Shown piece by piece: positions 25,020 to 61,370 of a stretch of 64,000 nt of DNA. Position numbers and translations under genes: made by a program. The notes beneath the pieces were generated by a model. That model made no database searches. It saw only the letters and a program-made list of their open reading frames with translations, and was not told the DNA's origin. The DNA lies in contig JBAMJR010000001.1 of the NCBI GenBank assembly GCA_038501785.1, positions 731,001 through 795,000 on the forward strand. The letters are read 5' to 3'. Numbering within the stretch: the first letter of the stretch is position 1; every line of letters begins with the position of its first letter. The DNA comes from Myoxocephalus aenaeus (lineage: Eukaryota; Chordata; Actinopteri; Perciformes; Cottidae).

Positions 25020-26689
25020 GTAGCACAACTGCTTGTTATTTTATTGCAACAAAAATTGCACCAAGGCTAGAGAAACAAATAGGAAAACATATTTACAAAG
25101 GAAAGCAAAGTTTGTCTACAAAAATCAGTGAGGAGGCTTAGACATTAAAGATGAGTAGTGGTATGGTGGTAAAGGAGCAGAATAAAAAAAATAGAGCCAA
25201 CACTGACAGTACCATGTTGAAGTCAAGGCAGCTTGCAGTTGACTTGTGTCGTCAGGCATCGCAGTCAGATAGGGCACATGGGGTGAGGCGACTACAGCAC
25301 GAATACTGAGAACGTCCAGGAGTTACTGAGCATAAAGGAACGTTTGTTTGGCTTCTTTAACTCCATAATGGTCGGCTTCTCACTTATTCATCTTGTAAAA
25401 CAGCAAGTGACAGATCCATAAACATTTCAGTCCAGTGTTTCCCCCAGGATACATATATATTTTTTGCTGGGGTGGAAAGGCCTCTGAAACAGCATTTAGG
25501 CCCTGTGACATAAGCCCTCCATCAACACTAATTCTCTCAGGCAAAGAGTCCCTTCAGTGGCCAGAAGAAACACCGTTTCAGTCCGCGATCCCTCTTTACA
25601 GATCAAACAGCCTGCTGTTGCAAGGCCGAGCTGCTACTGATGGCTTTTGTGACTGGCATGTATAGAAAGTTGGATCAGTTTAATAAAAATAAGACAAAAG
25701 GTCCAGTCTAAGGACAACATAAAACAGTCAGATCCACTAAGTAGCAGATCGTGCACCCTGGTCCCTCTCCAGTACAGACTGGAGACAAAGGTTTTTGGTA
25801 TGGCAATCACACGTCCGATAAACAGATCAACACAGCTATCTGCACTTGTAATGTGGCAAATCTTAAACAGCTCTGCCAAAAGTGTTTAAGGCACTAATTG
25901 TTACGAACGGTGAAGGCCACTAGCTCATTGTGCCTCATTTGCTTGCTCCCATTATTATTTTATGGCACATGGTTGCAAATCCTGCAAAAGCATTCATACA
26001 GAACAATCACTGGCGCGCTTTTCATCACTCGGCACACAACCAATCACTGATGAAATGGCACAAAGCAATGCAAAATGTTGGGATGTGTTGAGCCGAGGCA
26101 TCAGATTATAACACTGTAATTCCAGGAGCTCCCCAATTCTTACAGGTGACAATGGAAACTATGAGATCAGTCGTTTAAGTCGTAGAAGGCATCCTAGAAC
26201 CAGTTGAGGTTAAAAGTGTTTTGTTTTTGCTCGTCGTCATCGGCGTCGATGAAAAACAGTGATGGAAACAATTATCACAGGCCTCTTCTACTGGTGTCAT
26301 CGATAAAGGGGGAAACAACTAGAATACATAAGACATGATCATTTAAAAAAATGATTGGTGAAAAGTCATGTTGATAAAGAATTGGCCCCGTGCCTCTCGA
26401 AAAGGCCAAAAAGACACTGTTCGTTCATGGTTAAGGCTTTTCAATATTGCAAACTCTGTCTGACGACGTCGACGGAGAGATTCCATCCACAATAACCACA
26501 GGCTTAAGTGTTTCAGAGTGTACTGTAGTGTGAAACCTTCACTCTGCTGCTGCCCTCCCGCAGGCTTTACCCTCAGATCTCTAACACAAGCTCGGCATCT
26601 GCCGCGGTTCATGCTCTCAGAAAAAAAAGGGTAGTCTTAGATACAGTTCATGTCAGTTTTACATCTTGGTAGTTTAAGATTTTATGGCG
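25020..26689 (-). other. abl1: ABL1 3' UTR
   Basis: Sequence after the ABL1 TAG (26692-26690) carries no gene on either strand. On the minus strand an AATAAA at 25045-25040 is the likely cleavage signal, giving a 3' UTR of about 1.65 kb. It ends about 140 bp from the distal RAB14 signal, so the two genes are tail-to-tail. Confidence 0.6.
25040..25045 (-). terminator. abl1: ABL1 poly(A) signal
   Basis: TTTATT on the plus strand, which is AATAAA on the ABL1 strand. It is the first canonical signal I noticed near the end of the convergent interval. Confidence 0.5.
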
Positions 26690-53085
<26,396 letters not shown>

Positions 53086-54060
53086 AAGGGCAGGATGCCA
53101 GGCCGCAGCCGGGACTCTCCAAACTGGACTGAGTTGCTCACAGTCCAAAAGTTGGTCACCAGGCAGGGACGGGATCGGGAGAAGACAGGAACCCTTTTAC
53201 CTGGCTCAGTCCGTCCTCTCCTGGAGTATGGGTGCTGCGGGTCAGCTATGCAGATCCGTATTACTCCAGTTGGTCTCAGTTTATCATGCATTAATGGATC
53301 CTGAGTGCTTCAGAGTTCAAAGAAGGGCATTTCAAAGTAATCTAGAGGTGGGAAAAATAAATCAAGAAACATGTGATGATTTCATTAAGAGTATTATGAT
53401 TGTTTCAAAAGAAATTGCTTTAAAAACACAAATTGTCCAAATGGCCCTGGTTTAAATGTATACTGAAAACAACACAATCCCAACAGTGTAGTAAAGATGA
53501 ATTAAACATATGCATCCTAACATCCTTTCAACTAATGCAGGAAGAAAAAAAAAAGCTACAATAAGTGTGAGTGAACTTGTGAAAAGAAAGCTCTTGTTTG
53601 ATTTCTAACTGTCCTCAGTAATGTTACACCTACATCGTCTGTGCTTCCCTCTGTATATAACAAGCAACCGTTCCCTCTGTTATATCTCGGTGGTTCGCCC
53701 ACTGAATTTCCTCTTTCCGATGCCAATCAAGCTCTTTAAATGACAAGCTAGCATTGTTAAACCTCAGTGTACTGCACACATGACTATCAAGACATTGAGT
53801 GTCGATAGGCAACAACAACAAGGTGCTTGAAATCAAACATGAAAGCATCGAGGACATACACAATCATTACTGCATTATGTTAGCTAACTGGTGTTGTCCC
53901 TGTGCAACTTTCTGCTTTTACACCGGCAATGTCACATTAAAAAAAACAAATCATCAGCCATAAGCACTAAAGTTAAATGACAGACTTGTACCATATATCC
54001 TAAACGTGCACCGCAGTTAAGACATTGGCGGAGTAAAGAAATGTGAATGGAAAAACTTAC

Positions 54061-54120
54061 ATAGAAACATTTATATTCTTGGTTAGCTGGCGACCAAAAG
54101 CTAATGTTGAAGGTAGCCAT
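54061..54120 (-). other. Short exon-like ORF with consensus donor in the distal ABL1 promoter
   Basis: ATG at 54120 opens a 20-codon frame (MATFNISFWSPA...) that ends exactly at GTAAGT in phase 0. It lies at the edge of the CpG-rich region upstream of ABL1 exon 1b on the same strand. It may be a uORF within a non-coding ABL1 first exon, or the start of another transcript. No downstream partner exon in matching phase was recognised. Confidence 0.3.
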
Positions 54121-54660
54121 GGAGGCTAACTAACGTTAGCTGGTGGTTTGCAGCGCGAGACCCTTCAATGCACATCGAGCACTCAACAGTTGGTTCTTGC
54201 CGTTCACGCGCTGCTTATAAACGTTGCACAAAGTGCACTCAAACGTCTCAAAAACACATTTCTGGACACCACAATTGCTATTAGTCTCTCCGGAGCCAGA
54301 GTATTGAGTTTGTTTCAAACTTCCGTGTCCACTCTTCCCGTCCTGTGGAGTTTCTTCCCCAGTGGTACCCGGACGGAAAGCGCTTCAATCAAGACAGTGA
54401 AGAGAAATCGGGGAAACTCGGCCGGCCAGAGACCGACGACTCTTCCTGTGGGTCCTTCCCTCCGTTTACATCCGCCGAGCTCTTCGTTGCCGTCCCCTCG
54501 GTCCACGTACTTATTCATCGCTCTCACGTGAAAATCTGAGCAATAAACTTTGGCCGAGGATCAGTTGTATCGCTGGTGCCGCCATACTTCCATACGCAAG
54601 GTGGTTTACAGAAATATGTGGGTGGGGCGACGCGTGACGTCGCGTGCGTGCGTGGGCTCG
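54120..54660 (-). promoter_or_regulatory. abl1: CpG-rich region, likely distal ABL1 (1b) promoter
   Basis: GC and CpG content rise sharply against the A+T-rich flanks. It contains a palindromic E-box TCACGTGA (54524-54531) and a CRE-like TGACGTCG (54635-54642). On the minus strand there is a 70-codon upstream ORF (54527-54315). Position and strand suit the start of 1b transcripts, about 1-1.5 kb upstream of the 1b start codon. The start site itself cannot be seen. Confidence 0.5.
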
Positions 54661-55540
54661 TACAGGGGAGCAGGGCAAAAGTTATATGGTGCTGGGATTG
54701 CAGGACAGGGGACCTCCAACTCCACGAAGTCATACTGAGACGACATTTTTGACATAGTTGAAGAAAAACCTACCAAAATCCGCCTTTTAACACTTTTTTA
54801 TTTTATCAAATTCTCTGGCTGAGAGGTATGATAGTGTTTTCACAAGCTTAATTTGTATCTTAGTTCATCCCATGGTGTAAAAAGCCCTACAAAAATCTGA
54901 TGGACATCCTATGTGACAATGACACTGTAAAGTGCCTTTTTTTCCCCTGAGCTTTGTACACTGATAACAAACCAATATAATTAAAATATAAATCTGCTGT
55001 GCTCCGATTGACCTCACCAGTTCAGCCACCATTTAATAGCAACAACTCAGTGCTTACAGTCTTAATGAACAAAAAATAAACATTTTAAAATATGTACTGT
55101 AATGTATACCCTGTTATTGTTACTGGGAAAAGATTGCATACATGCATTAACTAAATTACCCTTAAGTTTACCAACACTTTCCTTTCCTCCAACATTCAAC
55201 AAAACACACTGAGAAGTAATGGATTTTATAGAAAATGTATTGCATACAAAACAAATTTGTATAACACCACACATTATCAAAAGTGTTGCACTAAACTTCT
55301 GTAAAACATAACAGTTATTCTAGTGAATTCTGAATGCTGCAGAATTAAGAGAAATATACATCAGTTCTATCAGCAGTCAATTAATCATCTGTTTTGTTAC
55401 ATCAAATTCACTTGGAGCTGTTCAACTGTACAACAGGACTATCACTATAAGAATGGTTCTTTGAAAAAAAGATAGTCGGTTCTCGAATAGGTAGTCAGTC
55501 CCTGACATAGCTGCTTGATCAGGTCAAAGTGTTGTGGTCT
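54661..55540. other. EXOSC2 3' UTR and short intergenic stretch
   Basis: A+T-rich with no coding signal. It separates the EXOSC2 stop from the CpG-rich ABL1 promoter by under 1 kb. A minus-strand AATAAA-type signal near 54798 is possible but not decisive. Confidence 0.45.
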
Positions 55541-58500
55541 TTAACCTTCCTGTTCCAACAGCTTCTGTTGCGTCAACATTACAATCTCCTCCATCACTTC
55601 TGGTTTCAAGATGTCCTTAACCTACACAGGGAGCATAAAACAAAGAATGAAATACCAGTTATGCTGAAAATGTTACTGAGACACACAGTATTTAGCAATA
55701 ATGTCTACTTCAGTGTCCTGTGAGTTCTAGCTTGAAAGGAGATTGCTCAGAAACACATAAAACAACAGGGTTGGGCTTAATTGGCAAGAGAGAAAACTTT
55801 GCAAGTGAATGTCTACATCAACAATTAAAAATAACTATTGTCCATGTAATATGCAATATGTACCACATAGATACGGAACAACAATATTGTGATAGCATAT
55901 TTGCTAACATGCTGATATTATACAAGCACTGTATTCACGAGAAGCATTAGTGATTAAATCATCAGGTCCCCGTCCACAGAGCAGTGAAATCAATCGCGTC
56001 TGCTCCACACTGTTTTAGAACAGCAAAGTCAAAGTTGAGAACGGCAATCAATTGTTGCATTCCAGTAGGTTTCCAATATGACCACCAGATGGCACAATAC
56101 ATCACAGAAACAATCTTTTTGATTTTTCATTGACATTACTTTACATATAAAAGACAGTGTGGGTAATTAAAAAAAATAATAATTGCGTGCAGTTGAAAAG
56201 AAAGAATCTGATTGTTTCCTACCTGATGTTGAACTGAAGATTCATAGCAATAGAGAACACTGGTGTCGTACAAAAGAACCTTGTGTGCCGACAAAGCCAG
56301 TAGGCAGTTTCTCAGCCGTGAAATCACCTCTCGATCTGACAGACTAACAGGCTGGAAGGGCAAAGACCAGATATACACAAACAAATAAATTAAATGTATA
56401 CATGGATGCAGTAGATTCATATGAAGTAAAAAAGTAGGAGAGACCTAAACAAGATCAGGTTAGCCGTTAACTTTTTAATTTAAATCCATGTGTATATTCA
56501 TCAATATATTGACTAGTGAACCTATGAAAGTGTTCTGTTCCCACCTCCAGGCTGGTATAAAAGCCCCCAGCCTCCTCCTCCTGTTGTTCAGGTGTGGGAT
56601 ACAACCACACAAAGCCGTTATTTCCGAGGATCATGGATGCACCACAAGGCAGGTTGTGGAAATGGGTTTTCTGCCTCTTGATCAGAGAAGGAGAAAGCTG
56701 TACCAGCACTCCTTGACCCAACTGATGGTCGAAACAGGATATTAGGTCAAATTAGGTAAGAAGACAAATGCTTGTATTCATTTGAGCATATACTGTACAT
56801 TTGTTCTGTCTATTGACTTTTATTGTTGCATCTTACCAGAGTACAAGTGGACCAGCAATGAAAAGTAGAAGATCACTAAATTTTGGGAATTCCAAGGTTT
56901 GCAATATCACTGTCCACCCACAAGTGTATTCTGGCCCTATGTTTACATTCTGATTTGTTCATTTGAGACACAAACAGTGAGTCAGAGCAAACTGAACCAT
57001 TATTTGGTAGTATCATCACAGCTGTATTTGGCACTTGTCATTGTGTACACTCGCTTTACTTACTTTTCCATACTTTAAACTACGGGTGTGCATGGATAGG
57101 GCTCCATCTGAGAAGACAGACTGCACCTCAGCCTAAAAGCACAGGAAAAGAGCAACAACAACAACATTATGAGGGAAAATAATGACATGGAGAAGCCAAT
57201 GAAACATTATAATAAACTATGAGTTACACTGATGAGATCGCCCTCCTGAAGGTATTCTCTCATGGTGAGCTCATCTTCTGCTGATCGTCTCCTCTGAAAG
57301 AGAAAATTAAATAAAGATTTTAAGCAATAAAACTTCCCTGCCCAAACCCATTTTCCTGTCCTTTATTATAATGCTAGAGCAGCCAACAGTGTAATACACA
57401 GAACACTTCTTCCAGTGAATCACGTTTTCTAGCCTCTCACCAGCTCTCCTCCAGGCAGATTGACAGAGGACAACAAGAGGACCGAGTCCAGCCGGGAGTT
57501 GGTCTCCACCTTCCACCTTTTCTGTTGTACCTATACATGTCACAAAAAAAAACACCCATATTGATAAAAATGTCTTACTAGCAAAAATGACAACAGCTGA
57601 TATTTTTAGGATACATTTAAAATGTAATAAAGAGATGTAGCAGCAGTGCTTTACCTCTGTGATTCTGCCAACCACCACATCTCCAACCTCACCGTTGAAC
57701 CTGCAATTCAATAACATAACACTTTTAATTATGTAATTATAATGACTTAACTTATCATGAATACATGAAACTTGCATGTGTCATTTCAGTACAACTAGGC
57801 ACACTAAACTTTCTGACTATACATGTTTAAGAGTAATCACTTACCTGGTCTTAAGTGGTCTGACACAGATCAGCTTGTCTACTCTCTGCACCTCTCCAGC
57901 AACTGAAGCCGTCAGCTTGTCATCATCAACATAGGTACCATGACCCCTGGGGATAAATGGCATATACCAATGATGAGCTGAACAGGAATGTGCCAAAGCA
58001 AACGCTGGCTGAACACCGCAAAGTAATCACAGACATAATTTTATAAGATTAAGTTATTATTTTGTTCTTGCATTGTATGGAAGTCTTAAAAGGTGGGAGG
58101 ATTTACACTTATCACTGTTGATGACACACAATTTCATAAATTGGGAAACAGCTACACCATTATCATTATGGTCAGAAACTTCCAGCTTTTGTAATCAGCT
58201 AAACCGTGTAAGGGAGGTAACTTTACGTTAAAGCTAGTGCAACCTGCATAATGATGATGATCAGAATCAGAAACCGTTTATTTGCCAGGAATGTTAAACC
58301 ACTGCACCACCGTGTGATGATGATGATGATGATGTTCAATCAACCATCTTCCTGCTGATAATGATCATAACAAATCTAATTCATGGTACATTTCCCAAAG
58401 TGATCCCAAGATCATCAAGCTTCATTGACAAAATGGTGTGGCCTCGAGACACAGCAGGCAATCACACCACCGGTGCACCAACATAATGCCTACCTCATGA

Positions 58501-58615
58501 AGCCGGTGTCTGAAGTGATAACATCGCCGGGGACAACCAGATCTTTTCGGTCGAAAGCAGAAACCGACAACGACACTGCTTTTTGAATAGTTGGTAATCT
58601 CATGTCAGCAGCCAT
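55541..58615 (-). CDS. exosc2: EXOSC2 (RRP4), exosome cap subunit
   Basis: Nine exons: 58615-58494, 57946-57845, 57700-57655, 57530-57441, 57293-57228, 57132-57064, 56721-56545, 56351-56223 and 55621-55541. They total 882 nt and 293 residues, the same length as human EXOSC2. The N-terminal domain has LVVPGDVIT and GHGTYVDD; the S1 domain has FNGEVGDVVVGRI, QQKRWKVE and LLLSSVNLPGGELRRRS; the KH-type domain has MILGNNGFVWLYPT; the C-terminus ends KDILKPEVMEEIV...LLEQEG. The protein caps the nine-subunit RNA exosome with EXOSC1 and EXOSC3, guiding RNA for 3'-to-5' decay and rRNA/snRNA processing in nucleus and cytoplasm. In exon 5 the donor is read as AGT|GTAACT, because the alternative two bases earlier would cause an immediate stop. 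It lies upstream of ABL1 in the same orientation, as in human. Confidence 0.97.
58261..58295 (-). mobile_element. 3' tail of a dispersed SINE/LINE family, copy 3
   Basis: In EXOSC2 intron 1, the reverse complement of the tail at 43251-43310: TCAGAATCAGAAACCG, TTTATTTGCCAGGAATGTT. The insert is in the sense orientation for EXOSC2. Confidence 0.75.
58315..58335. repeat. (TGA)n microsatellite
   Basis: Seven TGA trinucleotides in EXOSC2 intron 1, beside the retroposon tail. Confidence 0.9.
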
Positions 58616-58617
58616 GC

Positions 58618-58920
58618 TTCTTTTTTAGTTTCTTCTTCTTCCCTCCCGAGGCAGTTAGCAAACAACTCTACGTATTATACCGCCACCTACCTGTCGAAGT
58701 ATGGGTATTCTAACTAACGTTACTATATGTTGAAACCGCTTAATAAGTCCAGAAACAAGGAATACATTGAAAATACTGTATTATTCAGTGAGCTAGCTTG
58801 TTCAACTTCTTCTTTTTTTCTGTTTCCGTTTTTCTTCTTCCTCCTCCGCTACTTCTTCTTGTCGTCTAACAACGTGTATTACCCATTACCGCCACCTGTT
58901 GCTCAGAAATGTGTAATACC
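58618..58920 (+). mobile_element. Two adjacent copies of a CTTCTT/CCGCCACCT repeat at the EXOSC2 5' end
   Basis: Each copy has a CTTCTT-rich stretch, then TATTA(T/C)CCGCCACCT-type sequence, then a purine-rich word and TATT/GTAATA: about 58618-58710 and 58800-58920, same orientation. A repeat with CTTCTTCTT...ACCGCCACCTACTG is very abundant in teleosts, in my memory. The nearer copy starts three bases from the EXOSC2 ATG, so the 5' UTR and probably the transcription start lie in repeat-derived sequence. Confidence 0.5.
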
Positions 58921-59071
58921 ATATTATTATCCCGTTTCTGATCTTCAAAACAATACCAAGTACCGTCAATTCAATGTACTTACAATGTAAGTTACTTACA
59001 ATGTAGGCAACATGAATCCCCCATAGTTAGCAATTTCCCCGAAAACCTTTTATAAACAAATATACACTTTA

Positions 59072-59081
59072 AACAACAACA

Positions 59082-59173
<92 letters not shown>
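59072..59173. repeat. (CAA)n-(TA)n compound microsatellite
   Basis: Seven CAA units run into about 80 bp of pure AT dinucleotides, which is self-complementary and able to extrude as a cruciform. Confidence 0.97.
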
Positions 59174-59175
<2 letters not shown>

Positions 59176-59936
59176 GACCCATTATGACATATAATATAGA
59201 TTTGTTTTCGCAAAAATATTTTATTTACTTCTTGATTTGACACAACTATAACAAGTAAATACATGATGTAATAACTAGGTTGTAAATTAACCATAAACAT
59301 TACATATCAGAGAACATAAACATTATTAAATACGTCCGTATCAATAACCTAGATCAAAGACACAGGTAAATATAACTAAATGTTTTGAGATACACGTATA
59401 CTGCCATCGGCTGGTAGGAAGGGTAAACACCTGCGTTCACTCAAGAAACAGCCCAATGCGGTGGAAAAAGTGAGTGCTAACAGCAACAACTCTGCAGACA
59501 AAAATGACTTTGATTAAATTATATTACTTGCCTACAATCCTTCTATTGTCTTGGCTTTTATTTTGACAGACTCGTACTTCCGGGTCACCTGACTCGCTTT
59601 GCGTCTGTCTTCAAAAGAAAAGTCAAAAGAAGTACTTGCAAAAAACAAATCGTCTCGTTAATTGAGTTCGGTTCTCTCGTATTTTCGTTTTTGGTTCCAA
59701 ACCGAAAACAAAAAAAAACATGGTGTTTCTGTATTTTCGTTATTTTGACTAAACTATAAAACAAACGATTCGATACACGGACCTTGATAAATTGTAGTTT
59801 CCTTCTCTGTCAGTAGATGGCGTTCTTGTGATCTGCAGCAGGGCTCTCAGCCTCAGCCCTGAGGCCTCACTGTCTGTATTTATCTCATAAACAAAGACTC
59901 CTAAAGGTTCTTTTATTGACAGAAAACAGTAAAAGA

Positions 59937-59973
59937 ATCATCTGACATGACATTTAATGTCATGTCAGATGAT
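59937..59973. repeat. Perfect 17-bp-arm hairpin
   Basis: Arms 59937-59953 and 59957-59973 are perfect reverse complements (ATCATCTGACATGACAT) with loop TTA. It lies between the divergent EXOSC2 and RIC1 genes, outside the core RIC1 promoter. Confidence 0.85.
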
Positions 59974-60214
59974 CATTTATAATACTTCTTGTCTTTAAAA
60001 CTACAGATCAGCTGTTTGTTCGGCATATTATTTTCTCTTGTTTATCTGTGAGCACGTTACATTAATTTCCTGTAGTAAAAAATATTAAGGGATGGAAAGA
60101 AACTAAGTAGTTTACTTATATTTTACTTGATTGACGTATTCCATTTCACGCTACTCCAATACATTTTGGAGACCAATATTGTACTTATTTGGCAACTTTC
60201 CGTGGTATTTCTGT

Positions 60215-60535
60215 ATTTTCGTTTTTTCGACCTCCGGTTCTGCCGATTGAAGTGTCTTAAAACGTGCATTATCTCTACTGACCAGCAGGAGGCGACTCCT
60301 CCGGTACAAAAATAAGTCCGACTTGATTAATCCCCTCAGTACACATTGTACATTTGAGTTTATGGTCTCAATCGCTAGTTTCAAGTCTTCTTCAATACAG
60401 CATAAAGTTAATTTAGTAAAGTATGGTCCCTCTAAGAGTACAATACACCATAAAGCGGAGTATGCAGTAGGCGGGCTTACAGTGATTGACAGGTCGCTGC
60501 CGCTACCAGAGCCGTATACGTATATGTTTATTGGT
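60215..60535 (-). mobile_element. Degenerate dispersed teleost repeat upstream of RIC1
   Basis: On the minus strand the order is TGTCAATCACTGTAAGCCCG, ACCATAAACTCAAATG, ACTGAGGGGATTAATCAAG, GGAGTCGCCTCCTGCTGG and CACGTTTTAAGACACTTC. A repeat with these words in this order (GTCGCCCCCTGCTGG, TTTAAGGCACTTCCG) is widespread in percomorph genomes, as I recall it. This accounts for the 101- and 139-codon frames here. Confidence 0.55.
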
Positions 60536-60564
60536 TTCGAAAAAAACAACATGGCGAAGCCGAA

Positions 60565-60760
60565 TTCCAAGATGGCGACGGCGAAATCGCCGAACTCGAG
60601 GCTTCATCGGCAGTCCACAAATCAATAGCTGACGTCACGATGACTACGTCCACTTCTACGGTTTCACTTAACGGAGTGCTGACGTCAGGTGTCAACACCA
60701 TGCTAACGTCTCCGTCCTGGCCAATCAGCGTAGAGTCCCACCGACTCTTGTAAAGATGGC
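60565..60760 (+). promoter_or_regulatory. ric1: RIC1 promoter: two CREs, CCAAT box, two YY1 elements
   Basis: Perfect cAMP-response palindromes TGACGTCA occur at 60630-60637 and 60680-60687, and CCAAT at 60721-60725. The YY1/initiator-type AAGATGGCGACGG occurs at 60569-60581 and as AAGATGGCGACGG again at 60753-60765. A CCAAT box about 30 bp before AAGATGGCG suggests the start site lies near 60755. Element matches are seen; use is inferred. Confidence 0.7.
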
Positions 60761-61229
60761 GACGGTGAGAAACAGAGGAGTGAAAGCTGGACGCTTTACC
60801 GTTACTAAACACCGCTGGTTCCGACAACGTGAGAATTGACACAGCAGCGGGAGCGAAAGTTAAGCGACCCATTTGTCAGCAGCAGTAAGCTGTTCGGAGC
60901 TGTGCGCCGTCGCCGTGGGCCTGGTTGCTTTTTGTGTTCGGTTAGACTGCCGTTGCTTTGGATAGCTCATTAGCTTCAACTTGGAAAGCGAAGGCTAGCG
61001 CAGGGCTAACCTAGCTAGCTGTGTTGCTCCATCGGCTGCTGGGAACTCTGCAAGACATTCATGGATTGAACACCGGACTACATGTGCATACGTAAAGTTT
61101 TTATTTGTACAGAAGCGACGCACATGACTCGTTTGGATTAAACACACTTTCGGGAGGAATACGGTGCACCGACGATCTGGCATTGCGACACTGCTTGTTG
61201 CGCCAAGGCGAAGTGAGTTTTTTGCCGTC
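60756..61229 (+). other. ric1: RIC1 5' UTR with an upstream ORF
   Basis: GC-rich leader between the putative start site and the RIC1 ATG. The ATG inside the AAGATGGCG element (60756) would open a 27-codon upstream ORF ending TGA near 60839 if transcription begins before it. GCTAGC-type words occur around 60990-61020. Confidence 0.5.
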
Positions 61230-61370
61230 ATGTATTTTCTCACCGGCTGGCCCCGGCGGCTGCTTTGTCCGCTGAGGAGCGAAGAGGAGCCCTTCCACAT
61301 CCAACCCAGCTCCCAGAGGTTTTACTTCGCCGTGCTGTCAGAGACGCAGCTCAGCATCTGGTTTAGTCGG
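61230..61370 (+). CDS. ric1: RIC1 first coding exon (RAB6A GEF complex partner 1), partial
   Basis: A 47-codon exon beginning MYFLTGWPRRLLCPL and containing QRFYFAVLSETQLSIWFSR, ending in phase 0 at CGG|GTAAGT. This is the N-terminus of RIC1 (KIAA1432), a large WD40/beta-propeller protein; the mammalian protein starts MYFLSGWPKRLLCPL. With RGP1 it forms the exchange factor that activates RAB6A at the Golgi for retrograde transport and procollagen secretion. The remaining exons are not in the window: I searched 61371-64000 for the next exon (SVLIVTYKEP-like) and did not see it. Confidence 0.93.

Noticed and set aside
53630..53863. 77-codon minus-strand frame between ABL1 1b and its promoter
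   Set aside because: It could not be joined in phase to the exon-like start at 54061-54120, and no homology was recognised.
57227..57230. Alternative EXOSC2 exon-5 donor GTGTAA
   Set aside because: Using it joins to an immediate TGA in exon 6; the donor GTAACT two bases later keeps the conserved ISAEVQ reading.
60151..60628. Overlapping 101- and 139-codon frames upstream of RIC1
   Set aside because: The sequence matches the word order of a widespread fish repeat and then the RIC1 promoter; not a gene.
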